From NCBI GenBank assembly GCA_030530685.1, contig JAUMUM010000002.1, forward strand, positions 1 to 64,000: DNA of 64,000 bases, written 5' to 3'. The number at the start of each line of letters is the position of its first letter. Position 1 is the stretch's first letter. The translations under genes were made by a program, and so were the position numbers. Positions 35,238 to 44,122 of this stretch are shown in pieces. Origin of the DNA: Actinomycetaceae bacterium. Lineage in GTDB: Bacteria; Actinomycetota; Actinomycetes; Actinomycetales; Actinomycetaceae. Below the pieces are notes generated by a model. That model had not been told where the DNA came from and did not search any database. It was given only the letters and a program-made list of their open reading frames with translations.

Positions 35238-36746
35238 ATGGAGGGGCTCGGCGCCGCGATCGCGCCCTGGCTCGACGGCTGCCGGTGGTTCGCCGGCGGC
35301 CGGCCACGCGTCGAGCGCGCGATCGAGCTTACCGGCCCGTGGCCGGCCACCGTCCTGTGGCTCGTGGTCGCGGCCGGGGGCACGAGGTACAACGTTCCGG
35401 TCGTGGTCGACGGCGCCCGGGTGGTCGATGCCGCCGGCGAGCCGAGCGGCCAGAGGGCGATTCTGGCGCTGGCGTGCGCGAGCGAGCCGATTGCGGCCCG
35501 GGGATTCGTCAGTCGGCAGGCGGCGGGCGGCCTGCCGGCGATGACCGAGGCGTGGCGCCTGGACGGCGAGCAGTCCAACACGTCGATCGTCTACCTCCTG
35601 GCCGATTCCAGCCGGGTCATTGTCAAGATCTTTCGTGTTGCCGAGCCGGGCGCGAACCCCGATATCGCCCTCCAGCGCATCCTCAGCGACACGGGGACCG
35701 TGCCGCGCGTCCACGGCTGGGTCCGCCTGACCGAGGACGATGCCGCCTCGACGCCGGGCAAGGACGGTGGTGCCTCGACGCCGGGCGGCTTCGACGTCGC
35801 CATCGCCCAGGAATTCCTTGCCGGGGCGAGCGACGGTTGGCGGGTCGTCACGGCGCGCCTGTCCAACGCCGGGCCTGACGGCGCCCCTGTTGCCCGGGCA
35901 CCCGAGCCTCGAGCGGACGGCACGGCCCGCCAGGACGGCACGCCGCACAAGGACAGGGCAGGCCGCACCCGCGGTCGGGCCGCACCCGGCGACCTGCGCT
36001 CCATCACCCGCCTGGGCGGCCTGACCCGCCGCATCCACCGCCACCTCGCCCAACGGTGCCCGACGTCGGCCCCCGACGCCGCCGCCCGCCACGACATCGC
36101 GGCCGCCTGGTCGCGCCGGGCGGAGCGGACTCTGGCCATCTTCCCCCAGCTGGAACCGTGGCGCGCCACCATCGAGCGGACCTACGCGCGCGCCCTCGAC
36201 GCGACATGGCCGCACCTCCAGGCGATCCACGGTGACTTCCACCTCGGCCAGGTCCTGAGCGTGCCCGGCCGCGGCTGGGTCGCGATCGACTTCGAGGGCG
36301 AACCCCTGCGCCCGCTGGCCGAACGCACCACCCCCGACCTCGCCCTGCGCGACGTGGCAGGAATGCTGCGCAGCTTCGGCTACGCGGCCGGCTCGGCGAA
36401 ACTGCGCGGCGCCGACCCCGCCGCCATGGACGCCTGGGAGGCCGCCGCCCGATCAGCCTTCCTCGAGGGCTACAACTCGCCGGAGGGCTTCGGCCCGGCG
36501 GCGGAGGGTCACGGCCCGCCGGAGGGCTACAGCGCGCCCTCGCCCGCGGGCGGCGCCCTGCTCGACGCCCTCATCCTGGACAAGGCCCTCTACGAGCTCG
36601 CCTACGAGGCCTCGCGGCGCCCCGACTGGATCCCCATTCCCCTCCTGGGCGTCGCGCGTCTCCTCGCAATCGGCGACACCCAATGCGAACGTCTGCTGAC
36701 CGACGTGGACGTGTCCCATTTGACCGCACAACCTATGGAAGAGTGA
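35238..36746 (+). CDS. pep2: maltokinase
   Basis: A 502-residue kinase that phosphorylates maltose with ATP to make maltose-1-phosphate, the GlgE substrate. The C-terminal lobe has the aminoglycoside-phosphotransferase-like motif HGDFHLGQ at 331-338 and the metal-binding DFEGEP with Asp351. The N-terminal lobe has the substrate-facing [16 protein letters not shown] and VIVKIFR. Two low-complexity inserts, around residues 214-255 and 415-435 (PEG repeats), make it longer than the usual 440-470 residues. It follows glgE by 19 bases and is separated from glgB by four. Here it is not fused to treS, and no treS is in the window, so the maltose source is unclear. Confidence 0.92.
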   Translation: MEGLGAAIAPWLDGCRWFAGGRPRVERAIELTGPWPATVLWLVVAAGGTRYNVPVVVDGARVVDAAGEPSGQRAILALACASEPIAARGFVSRQAAGGLPAMTEAWRLDGEQSNTSIVYLLADSSRVIVKIFRVAEPGANPDIALQRILSDTGTVPRVHGWVRLTEDDAASTPGKDGGASTPGGFDVAIAQEFLAGASDGWRVVTARLSNAGPDGAPVARAPEPRADGTARQDGTPHKDRAGRTRGRAAPGDLRSITRLGGLTRRIHRHLAQRCPTSAPDAAARHDIAAAWSRRAERTLAIFPQLEPWRATIERTYARALDATWPHLQAIHGDFHLGQVLSVPGRGWVAIDFEGEPLRPLAERTTPDLALRDVAGMLRSFGYAAGSAKLRGADPAAMDAWEAAARSAFLEGYNSPEGFGPAAEGHGPPEGYSAPSPAGGALLDALILDKALYELAYEASRRPDWIPIPLLGVARLLAIGDTQCERLLTDVDVSHLTAQPMEE

Positions 36747-36750
36747 GCAC

Positions 36751-38931
36751 ATGACTGATTCACCTCTCATTCCCATCAATGGTGACGTTCTTGAGGCCGT
36801 TGCCAACGGTTGGTACCACGCCCCGCACGACGTGCTCGGCCCCCACGCCGCGGACGGACGCGTGAGCGTTCGCGTCGTCAGGCGCCTGGCCGATCGCGTC
36901 TTCATCGAAACGGAGCAGGGTCGCACCGAGGCCGTCCACGAGCACGGTGGGATCTGGCGCGCCGAACTCGACGGCGACATCCCGGACTATCGGGTGGTGG
37001 CCGTCTACGGGGACGTCGACAACCGCGGTGACGACCCCTACCGGTTCCTGCCCACTGTGGGGGAGATCGACGCTCATCTCTTCTCCGAGGGCCGCCACGA
37101 GCGCCTGTGGGAGATGCTCGGCGCCCACGTGCGCACGTACCCCAGCGAACTCGGCGAGGTCACCGGGACGAGCTTCGCCGTGTGGGCGCCCAATGCCAAG
37201 GCCGTGCGAGTCATCGGTGATTTCAACGGTTGGGATGGCTCACTTTCCGCCATGCGCACCTTGGGTGCCTCCGGCGTGTGGGAATTGTTCATCCCCGGAG
37301 CGCAGGAAGGCCAGCGCTACAAGTTCGAAATCCAGTACCCCGATCTGTCGTGGCACCAGAAGGCCGACCCGATGGCACGCCAGACGGAGATCCCGCCCTC
37401 GACGGCGTCGGTCATCACGAAGTCACGCTTTTCCTGGGACGACGAATCCTGGATGGACGAGCGCGCCGGCACGGACCCGCATTCGGGCCCGCTGTCGATC
37501 TACGAGGTCCACCTGGGCAGCTGGCGCCAGGGCCTTTCCTACGAGGAGCTGGCCGAACAACTCATCGGTCACGTCAAGTACGCGGGCTTCACCCACGTCG
37601 AGTTCATGCCGTTGGCCGAGCACCCCTTCGCTCCCTCGTGGGGATACCAGGTCACCGGCTACTACGCCCCCTCGGCGCGCTTCGGCTCCCCCGACGGCCT
37701 GCGCTACCTCGTCAACGAGCTCCACAAGGCCGGCATCGGCGTCATCGTCGACTGGGTGCCCGCCCACTTCCCCAAGGACGAGTGGGCGCTCGCCCGCTTC
37801 GACGGCACCGCTCTGTACGAGGACCCCAACCCGCTGCGTGGCGAGCATCCCGATTGGGGCACGCTCGTCTTCAACTTCGGGCGGGCCGAGGTCCGCAACT
37901 TCCTCGTGGCCAACGCCCTGTACTGGCTGACGGAGTTCCACATCGACGGCATCCGGGTCGACGCCGTCGCCTCCATGCTCTACCTCGACTACTCGCGCGA
38001 GTCCGGCCAGTGGCAGCCCAATATCCACGGCGGACGCGAGAACCTGGAGGCCATCTCCTTCCTGCAGGAAACCAATGCCACCGCCTACCGCACGGCACCC
38101 GGCATCATGATGATCGCCGAGGAGTCGACCTCGTGGCCGGGCGTGACGGCCATGACCGAGCACGGTGGGCTGGGCTTCGGCCTGAAGTGGAACATGGGGT
38201 GGATGAACGACACCCTGCGCTACCTCCAGGAGAAGCCGGTCAACCGCAAGTGGCATCACAGCGAGATCACGTTCAGCCTCGTCTACGCGTTCTCCGAGCA
38301 CTTCCTCCTGCCGATCTCCCACGATGAGGTCGTGCACGGCAAGGGTTCGCTCTACGCCAAGATGCCGGGCGACGACTGGCAGAAGCTCGCGGGTGTGCGC
38401 CAGCTGCTGGCCTACCAGTGGTCGCACCCGGGCAAGAAGCTGCTCTTCATGGGTCAGGAGTTTGCGCAGGTCGACGAGTGGAACGAGTCGTCCGGCCTGC
38501 ACTGGTGGCTGACCAATGATCCGTCGCACGACGGCATCCTCGCCCTCGTCAAGCGGCTCAACGAAGTCTACCGGGCCTATCCGGCGCTGTGGAGTGACGA
38601 CTTCACCAATCATGGCTTCGAGTGGATCGACGGCTCGGACGGTGACCACAACGTCATCAGCTACCTGCGCCGCAGCGCCGACGACGAGGACATCGTCGTG
38701 GCCGTGTGCAACTTCGCCGGCATCCCGCATCCCAACTACCGGGTCGGCCTGCCGCTGCCGGGCCGGTGGGATGAGATCGTCAACACGGACGCCCTGGAGT
38801 ACGGCGGCTCCGGCGTGGGCAACTTCGGCACGGTCAACGCCGAGGAGGTCGGCTGGAACGGCCGGCCGTATTCGGCGTCGCTCGAGCTGCCACCCTTCGG
38901 CGTTGTCTACCTAGCGCCGCATCGCGACTGA
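36751..38931 (+). CDS. glgB: 1,4-alpha-glucan branching enzyme
   Basis: A 726-residue GH13 subfamily 9 enzyme that introduces alpha-1,6 branches into glucan. The N-terminal carbohydrate-binding modules include [20 protein letters not shown]. In the catalytic barrel the nucleophile is Asp404 ([17 protein letters not shown]), the acid/base Glu457 ([10 protein letters not shown]), and the transition-state site is in [12 protein letters not shown]. The ending VVYLAPHRD is complete. As the third gene of the glgE-pep2-glgB operon it works with GlgE to make branched glycogen-like glucan in the cytoplasm. A strong hairpin follows. Confidence 0.96.
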   Translation: MTDSPLIPINGDVLEAVANGWYHAPHDVLGPHAADGRVSVRVVRRLADRVFIETEQGRTEAVHEHGGIWRAELDGDIPDYRVVAVYGDVDNRGDDPYRFLPTVGEIDAHLFSEGRHERLWEMLGAHVRTYPSELGEVTGTSFAVWAPNAKAVRVIGDFNGWDGSLSAMRTLGASGVWELFIPGAQEGQRYKFEIQYPDLSWHQKADPMARQTEIPPSTASVITKSRFSWDDESWMDERAGTDPHSGPLSIYEVHLGSWRQGLSYEELAEQLIGHVKYAGFTHVEFMPLAEHPFAPSWGYQVTGYYAPSARFGSPDGLRYLVNELHKAGIGVIVDWVPAHFPKDEWALARFDGTALYEDPNPLRGEHPDWGTLVFNFGRAEVRNFLVANALYWLTEFHIDGIRVDAVASMLYLDYSRESGQWQPNIHGGRENLEAISFLQETNATAYRTAPGIMMIAEESTSWPGVTAMTEHGGLGFGLKWNMGWMNDTLRYLQEKPVNRKWHHSEITFSLVYAFSEHFLLPISHDEVVHGKGSLYAKMPGDDWQKLAGVRQLLAYQWSHPGKKLLFMGQEFAQVDEWNESSGLHWWLTNDPSHDGILALVKRLNEVYRAYPALWSDDFTNHGFEWIDGSDGDHNVISYLRRSADDEDIVVAVCNFAGIPHPNYRVGLPLPGRWDEIVNTDALEYGGSGVGNFGTVNAEEVGWNGRPYSASLELPPFGVVYLAPHRD

Positions 38932-38942
38932 GCGAAGGCCGC

Positions 38943-38974
38943 GGCCGGCTCCGGATGGGTGTCCGGGGCCGGCC
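38943..38974 (+). terminator. terminator hairpin after glgB
   Basis: GGCCGGCTCCGGA pairs with TCCGGGGCCGGCC (one T-G pair) around the loop TGGGTG, 12 bases after the stop codon. The stem is very stable but no T tract follows. Confidence 0.7.
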
Positions 38975-39153
38975 CGGCACGAAGACAGTCATCGTTGCCG
39001 TAGTCTCCTGCAGGATTGTTGCAATTCGTAGTATGGGTTGTGCATTGCTAATGTGCCGGTTGTAAGCTTTCGCACAAGGGGATCGTGTGAGAAGATCCTG
39101 GCCCAGGCCAGGCACGAAGGCGAGTCGAGCATGGTTGCTCAGGGGGTGCGTTG
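38975..39153 (+). promoter_or_regulatory. promoter region of the LacI-type regulator gene
   Basis: This AT-richer spacer must hold the promoter. TAGTAT at 39029-39034 is a good -10 candidate without a clear -35. The short dyad ATTGTTGCAAT at 39015-39025 overlaps that position and could be an operator. Both are weak by eye. Confidence 0.35.
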
Positions 39154-40176
39154 ATGGCCGATCGAATCCGGCTGGCAGACCTTGCACGCCAGGCGGGCGT
39201 GTCCACCGCGACCGTTTCACGGGTGCTCAACGGCAAAGAGACCGTTGCCCCCGCGACCCGGCAGGCCGTTCTCACGGCGCTCGACCTGCTCGGATATGAA
39301 CGGCCCGAACGCCTGCGGCAGCGTCCCGGCGGCCTCATCGGGCTCGTCGTCCCGGAGCTTTCCAACCCCATCTTCCCGACCTTCGCCCAGCACCTGGAGA
39401 CGACGATGGCGGCCAAGGGCTTCACGCCACTGCTGTGCACGCAGACGGCAGGCGGCATTACGGAGGACTCCTACGTTCAGTTGTTAATCGACCAGCATGT
39501 CGTGGGGATCATCTTCGTGTCGGGCCTGCACGCCGATTCTTCGGCCGCGACGTCTCGCTACACGCGTCTGCAGGAAATGCGCGTGCCCTTCGTGACGATC
39601 AACGGTGCCAATCCCCATATCTCCGCCCCGGATTTCTCAACGGACAACTGCGAGGCCATCACCCAGGCCGTGCGCCACCTGCATTCGTTAGGGCACACGA
39701 GGATCGGCCTGGCCGTCGGACCGGAGCGCTTCATCCCCTCCGCCCAAAAGATCCAGGGCTTCACGCAGGCGATGGCCGCCCTTCTTCCCGACTCGCCCGC
39801 GCCGGTCGCGTCGACTCTCTACACGGTCGAAGGCGGGCAGGCAGCCGCCGACGACCTCGTGAGTCAGGGATGCACGGCACTCATCTGCGGCAGCGATGTC
39901 ATGGCCCTGGGCGCGATCCGCCAGTGCGAGTCGCGCGGACTGGCGGTGCCCGACGACGTTTCGGTCGTGGGTTTTGACGACTCGAAGCTCATGGCCTTTT
40001 CCGCTCCCCCGCTGACGACGATCCGCCAGCCCGTGGCCGCCATGAGCCAGGCCGCCGTGTCGACCCTGCTGGCCCTCATCGACGACAGGCCGCATTCGCA
40101 CGCTTCCCTGACCTTCCACGCGGAACTCATCGTCCGCGACTCGACCGCAGCCCACCACGACACCCCTTCTCAATGA
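39154..40176 (+). CDS. LacI-family transcriptional regulator
   Basis: A 340-residue regulator. The N-terminal helix-turn-helix reads IRLADLARQAGVSTATVSRVLNGKETV, followed by a periplasmic-binding-protein-like effector domain (GLVVPELSNPIFPTFAQHLE, VVGFDDSKLMAFSAPPLTTIRQP). It has the usual LacI length. ATG at 39154 is chosen over the TTG three bases earlier because AGGGGG is then well spaced. It is six bases upstream of an alpha-glucosidase gene and likely controls it, and perhaps the glg operon, in response to a maltose-type sugar; the effector is inferred. Confidence 0.93.
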   Translation: MADRIRLADLARQAGVSTATVSRVLNGKETVAPATRQAVLTALDLLGYERPERLRQRPGGLIGLVVPELSNPIFPTFAQHLETTMAAKGFTPLLCTQTAGGITEDSYVQLLIDQHVVGIIFVSGLHADSSAATSRYTRLQEMRVPFVTINGANPHISAPDFSTDNCEAITQAVRHLHSLGHTRIGLAVGPERFIPSAQKIQGFTQAMAALLPDSPAPVASTLYTVEGGQAAADDLVSQGCTALICGSDVMALGAIRQCESRGLAVPDDVSVVGFDDSKLMAFSAPPLTTIRQPVAAMSQAAVSTLLALIDDRPHSHASLTFHAELIVRDSTAAHHDTPSQ

Positions 40177-40182
40177 CCACCA

Positions 40183-42021
40183 ATGTCACCAAACTCCGCA
40201 CCTTCTGCGCCTGAACACGACCGCGCCTCGTATGCCTTGGCAGATCCGCCTGCCGCCCGGCCCGCCAATCCGCCCGAGTCACGCCTGCTGCGCGAGCCCG
40301 CGCCCTCCGGCCAGTGGTGGGCCGACGCCGTCATCTACCAGATCTACCCGCGCTCCTTCGCCTCCTCGGCCGGGCCCATCGGCGACATCGCGGCAATGAC
40401 GCGCCGCCTCGACCATCTGGCCGACCTCGGCGTCGACGCCGTGTGGATCTCGCCGTTCTATTCCAGCCCCCAGAAGGACGCCGGCTACGACGTGGCCGAC
40501 TACCGCGACATCGACCCTCTCTTCGGCAGCCTGGCCGACGCCGACGCCCTCATCGCCCGCGCCCACGAGCTTTCCCTCAAGGTCATCGTCGACCTCGTCC
40601 CCAACCACACGAGCGACCGCCACCGCTGGTTCGCCCAGGCCCTGGCCGCCGGTCCCGGCTCACCCGAGCGCGAGCGCTACTGGTTCCGGCCCGGGCGCGA
40701 CGGCGGTCCGCCCAACGATTGGCGCTCCGTCTTCGGTTCCATCGCCTGGACCCGGGTGCGCGATCGTGACGACGCTCCCGGCTCCCCGTGGCAGGACGAC
40801 GAACACTGGTACCTGCACCTATTCGACTCGTCCCAGCCCGACCTCAACTGGGCCAACCCCGAGGTCCGGGAGGAGTTCCGCGATGTCCTGCGCTTCTGGT
40901 TGGAGCGCGGCGTTGACGGCTTCCGGGTCGACGTAGCTCACGGCCTGGCAAAGAACGCCGCCCTGCCCAACTGGGATCTGCGCGTGGCCATGGTCGAGGG
41001 CGACCGCTTCGGCCTGACGGGCGCGCCCATGTGGAACCTCGATGCCGTCCACGAGATCTACCGCGAGTGGCGCGGCGTGCTCGACGAGTTCGGGTCGGAT
41101 CGCATGCTCGTGGCCGAGGCGTGGGTCGCGCCCGCCACGGAGCTGGCCAAGTACGTGCGGCGCGACGAGATGAGCCAGGCGTTCAACTTCGAGTTCCTCG
41201 AGTGCGGCTGGCAGCGCGAGGGCCTGCGGCGCGTCATCGCCTCGTCTCTGGCGGCCATGGACGCAGTCGGCGCGCCCACCACGTGGGTGCTGTCCAATCA
41301 CGATGTCGTGCGCGCGGTCTCGCGCCTGGGGCTCGCCGATCCGACGTCGCGGCCGCAGGGCATCGCCGCCGACGACCCCCAGCCCGACAACGAGCTCGGG
41401 TACAGCCGCGCGATGGCCATGCACATGCTCATGGCGGGACTGCCCGGCTCGTTCTACATCTGGCAGGGCGAGGAGCTCGGCCTGCCGGAACACACGACGC
41501 TCGATCACGGCCTGCGCCAGGATCCCGCCTTCTTCCGCACGGGCGGCGAGGAGATCGGCCGGGACGGGTGCAGGGTGCCCATGCCGTGGAGCGGGCAGGC
41601 CCCGGGCCTCGGCTTCTCGCCCGACGGCCAGTCGTGGCTGCCCATCCCCGAGTCGTGGCGCGGTCTGGCCGCAGACGTGCAGGCCGCCAGGGCGGGGTCG
41701 ACGCTCTCCTTCTTCGAGCGGATGCTGCGCCTGCGTCGCGAGCTCGGGCTCGGCCGCGGCGGGCTCGTCGACGAGTCGGACGCCGTCGGCGCCGGGTGCG
41801 CCTGCCTGGCCTACCGCAATACCCTGCCCGGCAGGGACGACCTCATGATCGTCGTCGCCTTCGATGAGCCCCTCGAGCTTCCACGCGGGTGGAAGGTCCT
41901 CCTGTCGACGGCGCAGGCCGGAAGCGAGCGCCGCGAGGTCGCCGCCGAGCGCGAGGTCCTAGAGGGCTCGGCACCTGCCACGCTGGCACCGAACTCCGCG
42001 GCCTGGCTCGTTCCCGCCTGA
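40183..42021 (+). CDS. GH13 alpha-glucosidase / oligo-alpha-glucosidase
   Basis: A 612-residue GH13 enzyme resembling actinobacterial subfamily-30 alpha-glucosidases. After a Pro-rich leader of about 45 residues it shows WWADAVIYQIYPRSFASSAGPIGD, VDLVPNHTSDRHRWF, nucleophile Asp250 (GVDGFRVDVAHG), acid/base Glu312 (RMLVAEAWV) and Asp374 in LSNHDVVRAVSR. There is no signal peptide, so it works inside the cell on imported maltose or malto-oligosaccharides. It is probably cotranscribed with the LacI regulator. Confidence 0.93.
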   Translation: MSPNSAPSAPEHDRASYALADPPAARPANPPESRLLREPAPSGQWWADAVIYQIYPRSFASSAGPIGDIAAMTRRLDHLADLGVDAVWISPFYSSPQKDAGYDVADYRDIDPLFGSLADADALIARAHELSLKVIVDLVPNHTSDRHRWFAQALAAGPGSPERERYWFRPGRDGGPPNDWRSVFGSIAWTRVRDRDDAPGSPWQDDEHWYLHLFDSSQPDLNWANPEVREEFRDVLRFWLERGVDGFRVDVAHGLAKNAALPNWDLRVAMVEGDRFGLTGAPMWNLDAVHEIYREWRGVLDEFGSDRMLVAEAWVAPATELAKYVRRDEMSQAFNFEFLECGWQREGLRRVIASSLAAMDAVGAPTTWVLSNHDVVRAVSRLGLADPTSRPQGIAADDPQPDNELGYSRAMAMHMLMAGLPGSFYIWQGEELGLPEHTTLDHGLRQDPAFFRTGGEEIGRDGCRVPMPWSGQAPGLGFSPDGQSWLPIPESWRGLAADVQAARAGSTLSFFERMLRLRRELGLGRGGLVDESDAVGAGCACLAYRNTLPGRDDLMIVVAFDEPLELPRGWKVLLSTAQAGSERREVAAEREVLEGSAPATLAPNSAAWLVPA

Positions 42022-42125
42022 TACCGGCCCGCGGCCGCTTGATCCGGCTGCCCGAGGTCAGTCCTTCCCCGCCAGAGATCTAGCCGGCTCCCTCGCCGGA
42101 TCTGACCCATGCTGATACCGGCCCG
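42018..42125. repeat. 14-bp direct repeat starting in the alpha-glucosidase stop codon
   Basis: CTGATACCGGCCCG occurs at 42018-42031, where its TGA is the stop codon of the alpha-glucosidase, and again at 42112-42125. The spacer also has GATCCGGC and GCCGGATC about 50 bases apart. Confidence 0.55.
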
Positions 42126-42143
42126 GCCCGCCAGGGCAGCCAA

Positions 42144-42173
42144 TGGCCCGGGAAGCCTGAGCAGCCCGGGCCA
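42144..42173 (-). terminator. hairpin after the thioredoxin-TPR gene
   Basis: TGGCCCGGG pairs perfectly with CCCGGGCCA across a 12-base loop, seven bases past the stop codon of the minus-strand gene. It lies between convergent genes and could serve both. Confidence 0.55.
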
Positions 42174-42179
42174 CCGACC

Positions 42180-43094
42180 TTAGAACAGCGCGTTGGCCAG
42201 ATCTCGGCGAGCTTGGGCCACGACGGGCTCGGCGGCGCCGACGACGTCGAAGAGTTCGACCAGGCGCTTGCGCGCCGCCTCCCTGTCCTTGCCTTCCGTC
42301 GCCTTGACGACCTCGATGAGCCGGGCGAAGGCCGCCGCGGGCCGCCCGTAGGCCACCTCGACGTCGGCCGCGGCAGCCTGCGTTTCGGTGTCGGTGACGG
42401 GCGCCGCCTCGGCCGCGGCGAGCGCCGCATTCGGGTCCTTGCCATCCACTCGCACCATGAGCTCAGCCTGCGCCAGGCCGTAGGCGAGCTCGTCATCGCC
42501 AGGATGGGCCTTGAGCGCCGTCTTGTACTCGACGACAGCCCGCGCGAAGTCACCCTCGCCCATGGCGTCGAGCGCGGCCCTGTGGTGCTCCGGCAGCTCG
42601 GGTTCCGGCGCGGGGCTCGCGTCGCCGTCCAGCACGCCCGTCATGCCGTACTGTTGCGCGGTTGCCAGCACCTGGTCGATGACCTTGTCGAGCTCGCCGG
42701 CCGCGGGCAGCCCCTCGAAAAGCGGGATGGGCTGGCCCTGCAGCAGAGCCGCGGCCGCGGGCACGCCCGTGATCCTGAAGGCCTGGGCAACGTCGGGCGA
42801 GGCGTCGACGTCGACCCTGCCCAGTTGGAAGCGCCCGCCGTGGCGGTGGGCGAGCTCCCTGAGCTGCGAGTCGAGGGCCGCGGAGTTCTCCGAGCGCGCC
42901 GAGGTGAAGACGAGCACCACAGGCAGGCGCGCCGAGGTCTCGAGCAGGCCCTGGACGTTGCTCGCATCGACGTCGACGACGAAGGCCCCGCGGACCTGAC
43001 CGGCACCGGCCTGGCCGCCCGCGGCTTCGGGCTGCGGGGCCAGGGACGACAGATCCACGGCCCCGTACATGGACATTCCCAGAGGCTGAGTCAT
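42180..43094 (-). CDS. thioredoxin-fold TPR protein without active-site cysteines (CnoX-like)
   Basis: A 304-residue cytoplasmic protein. The thioredoxin-like domain (about 35-150) keeps the fold landmarks VVLVFTSARSENSAALDSQL, GRVDVDASPDVAQAFRITGVPAAAALLQG and the cis-proline, but the CXXC site is SARSEN, so it cannot do thiol exchange. The C-terminal half (about 165-304) is helical TPR-like (AVVEYKTALKAHPGDDELAYGLAQAEL). This architecture matches the YbbN/CnoX co-chaperone family, common in Actinobacteria. It is the last gene of a three-gene operon with a lipoprotein and a Tyr-rich membrane protein; its ribosome site AGGAAG overlaps the end of the lipoprotein gene. Confidence 0.85.
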   Translation of the reverse strand: MTQPLGMSMYGAVDLSSLAPQPEAAGGQAGAGQVRGAFVVDVDASNVQGLLETSARLPVVLVFTSARSENSAALDSQLRELAHRHGGRFQLGRVDVDASPDVAQAFRITGVPAAAALLQGQPIPLFEGLPAAGELDKVIDQVLATAQQYGMTGVLDGDASPAPEPELPEHHRAALDAMGEGDFARAVVEYKTALKAHPGDDELAYGLAQAELMVRVDGKDPNAALAAAEAAPVTDTETQAAAADVEVAYGRPAAAFARLIEVVKATEGKDREAARKRLVELFDVVGAAEPVVAQARRDLANALF

Positions 43095-43100
43095 ATCTTC

Positions 43101-44120
43101 CTATCCGTTAGAAACCGAAACCAGCTGCGGCATGCTGGCCGCAACGAGGCTGATCGACTGGTCGTCGGAGCCGGCCGGCGGGATGTACAGGCCGACGACG
43201 CCCGAGAAGTTTTGGACCAGAGTGCCACTGACCTCGACCTGTTCCCCGGCCGTACCGGTGGCGAGCGATCCGCCCTCGCCACCGATCTTGATGGAACCGC
43301 CGGCGGCCGTGACCCTGATCTCGGTGTTGTAGTCGAACGCGCTGAAGACGAGCGCTCCCCCGTTGCTCGTGCGCAGGGCCACTATCTGATCCTCGGGAGC
43401 CGCGAAGGACATGAACGCCTGCCCCACGCCGTCGACGGTCTTGGCGTTGCTTTCGTGCGCGTTCTTCAGCTGGGGGCGCAGCCTGTCATCGGCGAACGTC
43501 AGGCCCTGCGAGTCAGTGTGGGTGTTGTTGAGCGTCACGTAGGCGTCGACCACCTGCTTCGGGCTGGCGACGAGCCCATCGGAGGAATCGAGTTTGATGA
43601 CCTCCATGCCCTTATCGCCCGAGTCGAGCTTGGGCAGGCTCGCGCCCGGCATGACGTCCAGGGAGCCCCACAGCTGCCAGTTCGATCGCGCCTGCGACTG
43701 GGTGAAGACATCCACCGTCGGCAGGTTCGATCCCTGGACCGGATTCATGACGCTCAGCGCGTAGTGGGGGTAGCTGTCCGATCCCGTGGAGACCGTGCTC
43801 GTCGCCGTCGACGATAGCGCCTTGACGTTGTAGCTGTCGGCCAGGATCCCCTTGAGCTGGTACTGGGCGGTGCGCATCTTCGTGAACGGGCCCGTGGTTC
43901 GGGCCTTGAGGTCCTCCGGCTTGAGGGACTCGTCGGCCTTCTTGATCGAGTCGAAGATGTTCTTCTGGATCTCGGTGAAGCGCTCCCCGGAGACGGCCGG
44001 CCGCACGGACGTCGCCGTGCTCTTCGGCTTGGGCAGCTCGGACGAGCTGTTGCTGCAAGCGACCAGCGAAGAGCTCGCCAGGGCCAGCGCGATTGCAAGG
44101 GATGCAGTCTTCTTGGACAC
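43101..44120 (-). CDS. lipoprotein of unknown function
   Basis: A 339-residue predicted lipoprotein. The signal peptide ASLAIALALASSSLVAC ends in a lipobox with Cys22. The mature protein is beta-rich and ends IYIPP-like (GLYIPPAGSDDQSISLVAAS), with a middle region QVVDAYVTLNNTHTDSQGL. I do not recognise the family; it looks like one of the actinobacterial secreted domains of unknown function. The GTG start has GGAGGAG about nine bases upstream and lies two bases after the preceding gene. It may be the outer partner of the membrane protein encoded upstream. Confidence 0.75.
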   Translation of the reverse strand: MSKKTASLAIALALASSSLVACSNSSSELPKPKSTATSVRPAVSGERFTEIQKNIFDSIKKADESLKPEDLKARTTGPFTKMRTAQYQLKGILADSYNVKALSSTATSTVSTGSDSYPHYALSVMNPVQGSNLPTVDVFTQSQARSNWQLWGSLDVMPGASLPKLDSGDKGMEVIKLDSSDGLVASPKQVVDAYVTLNNTHTDSQGLTFADDRLRPQLKNAHESNAKTVDGVGQAFMSFAAPEDQIVALRTSNGGALVFSAFDYNTEIRVTAAGGSIKIGGEGGSLATGTAGEQVEVSGTLVQNFSGVVGLYIPPAGSDDQSISLVAASMPQLVSVSNG

Positions 44121-44122
44121 GG

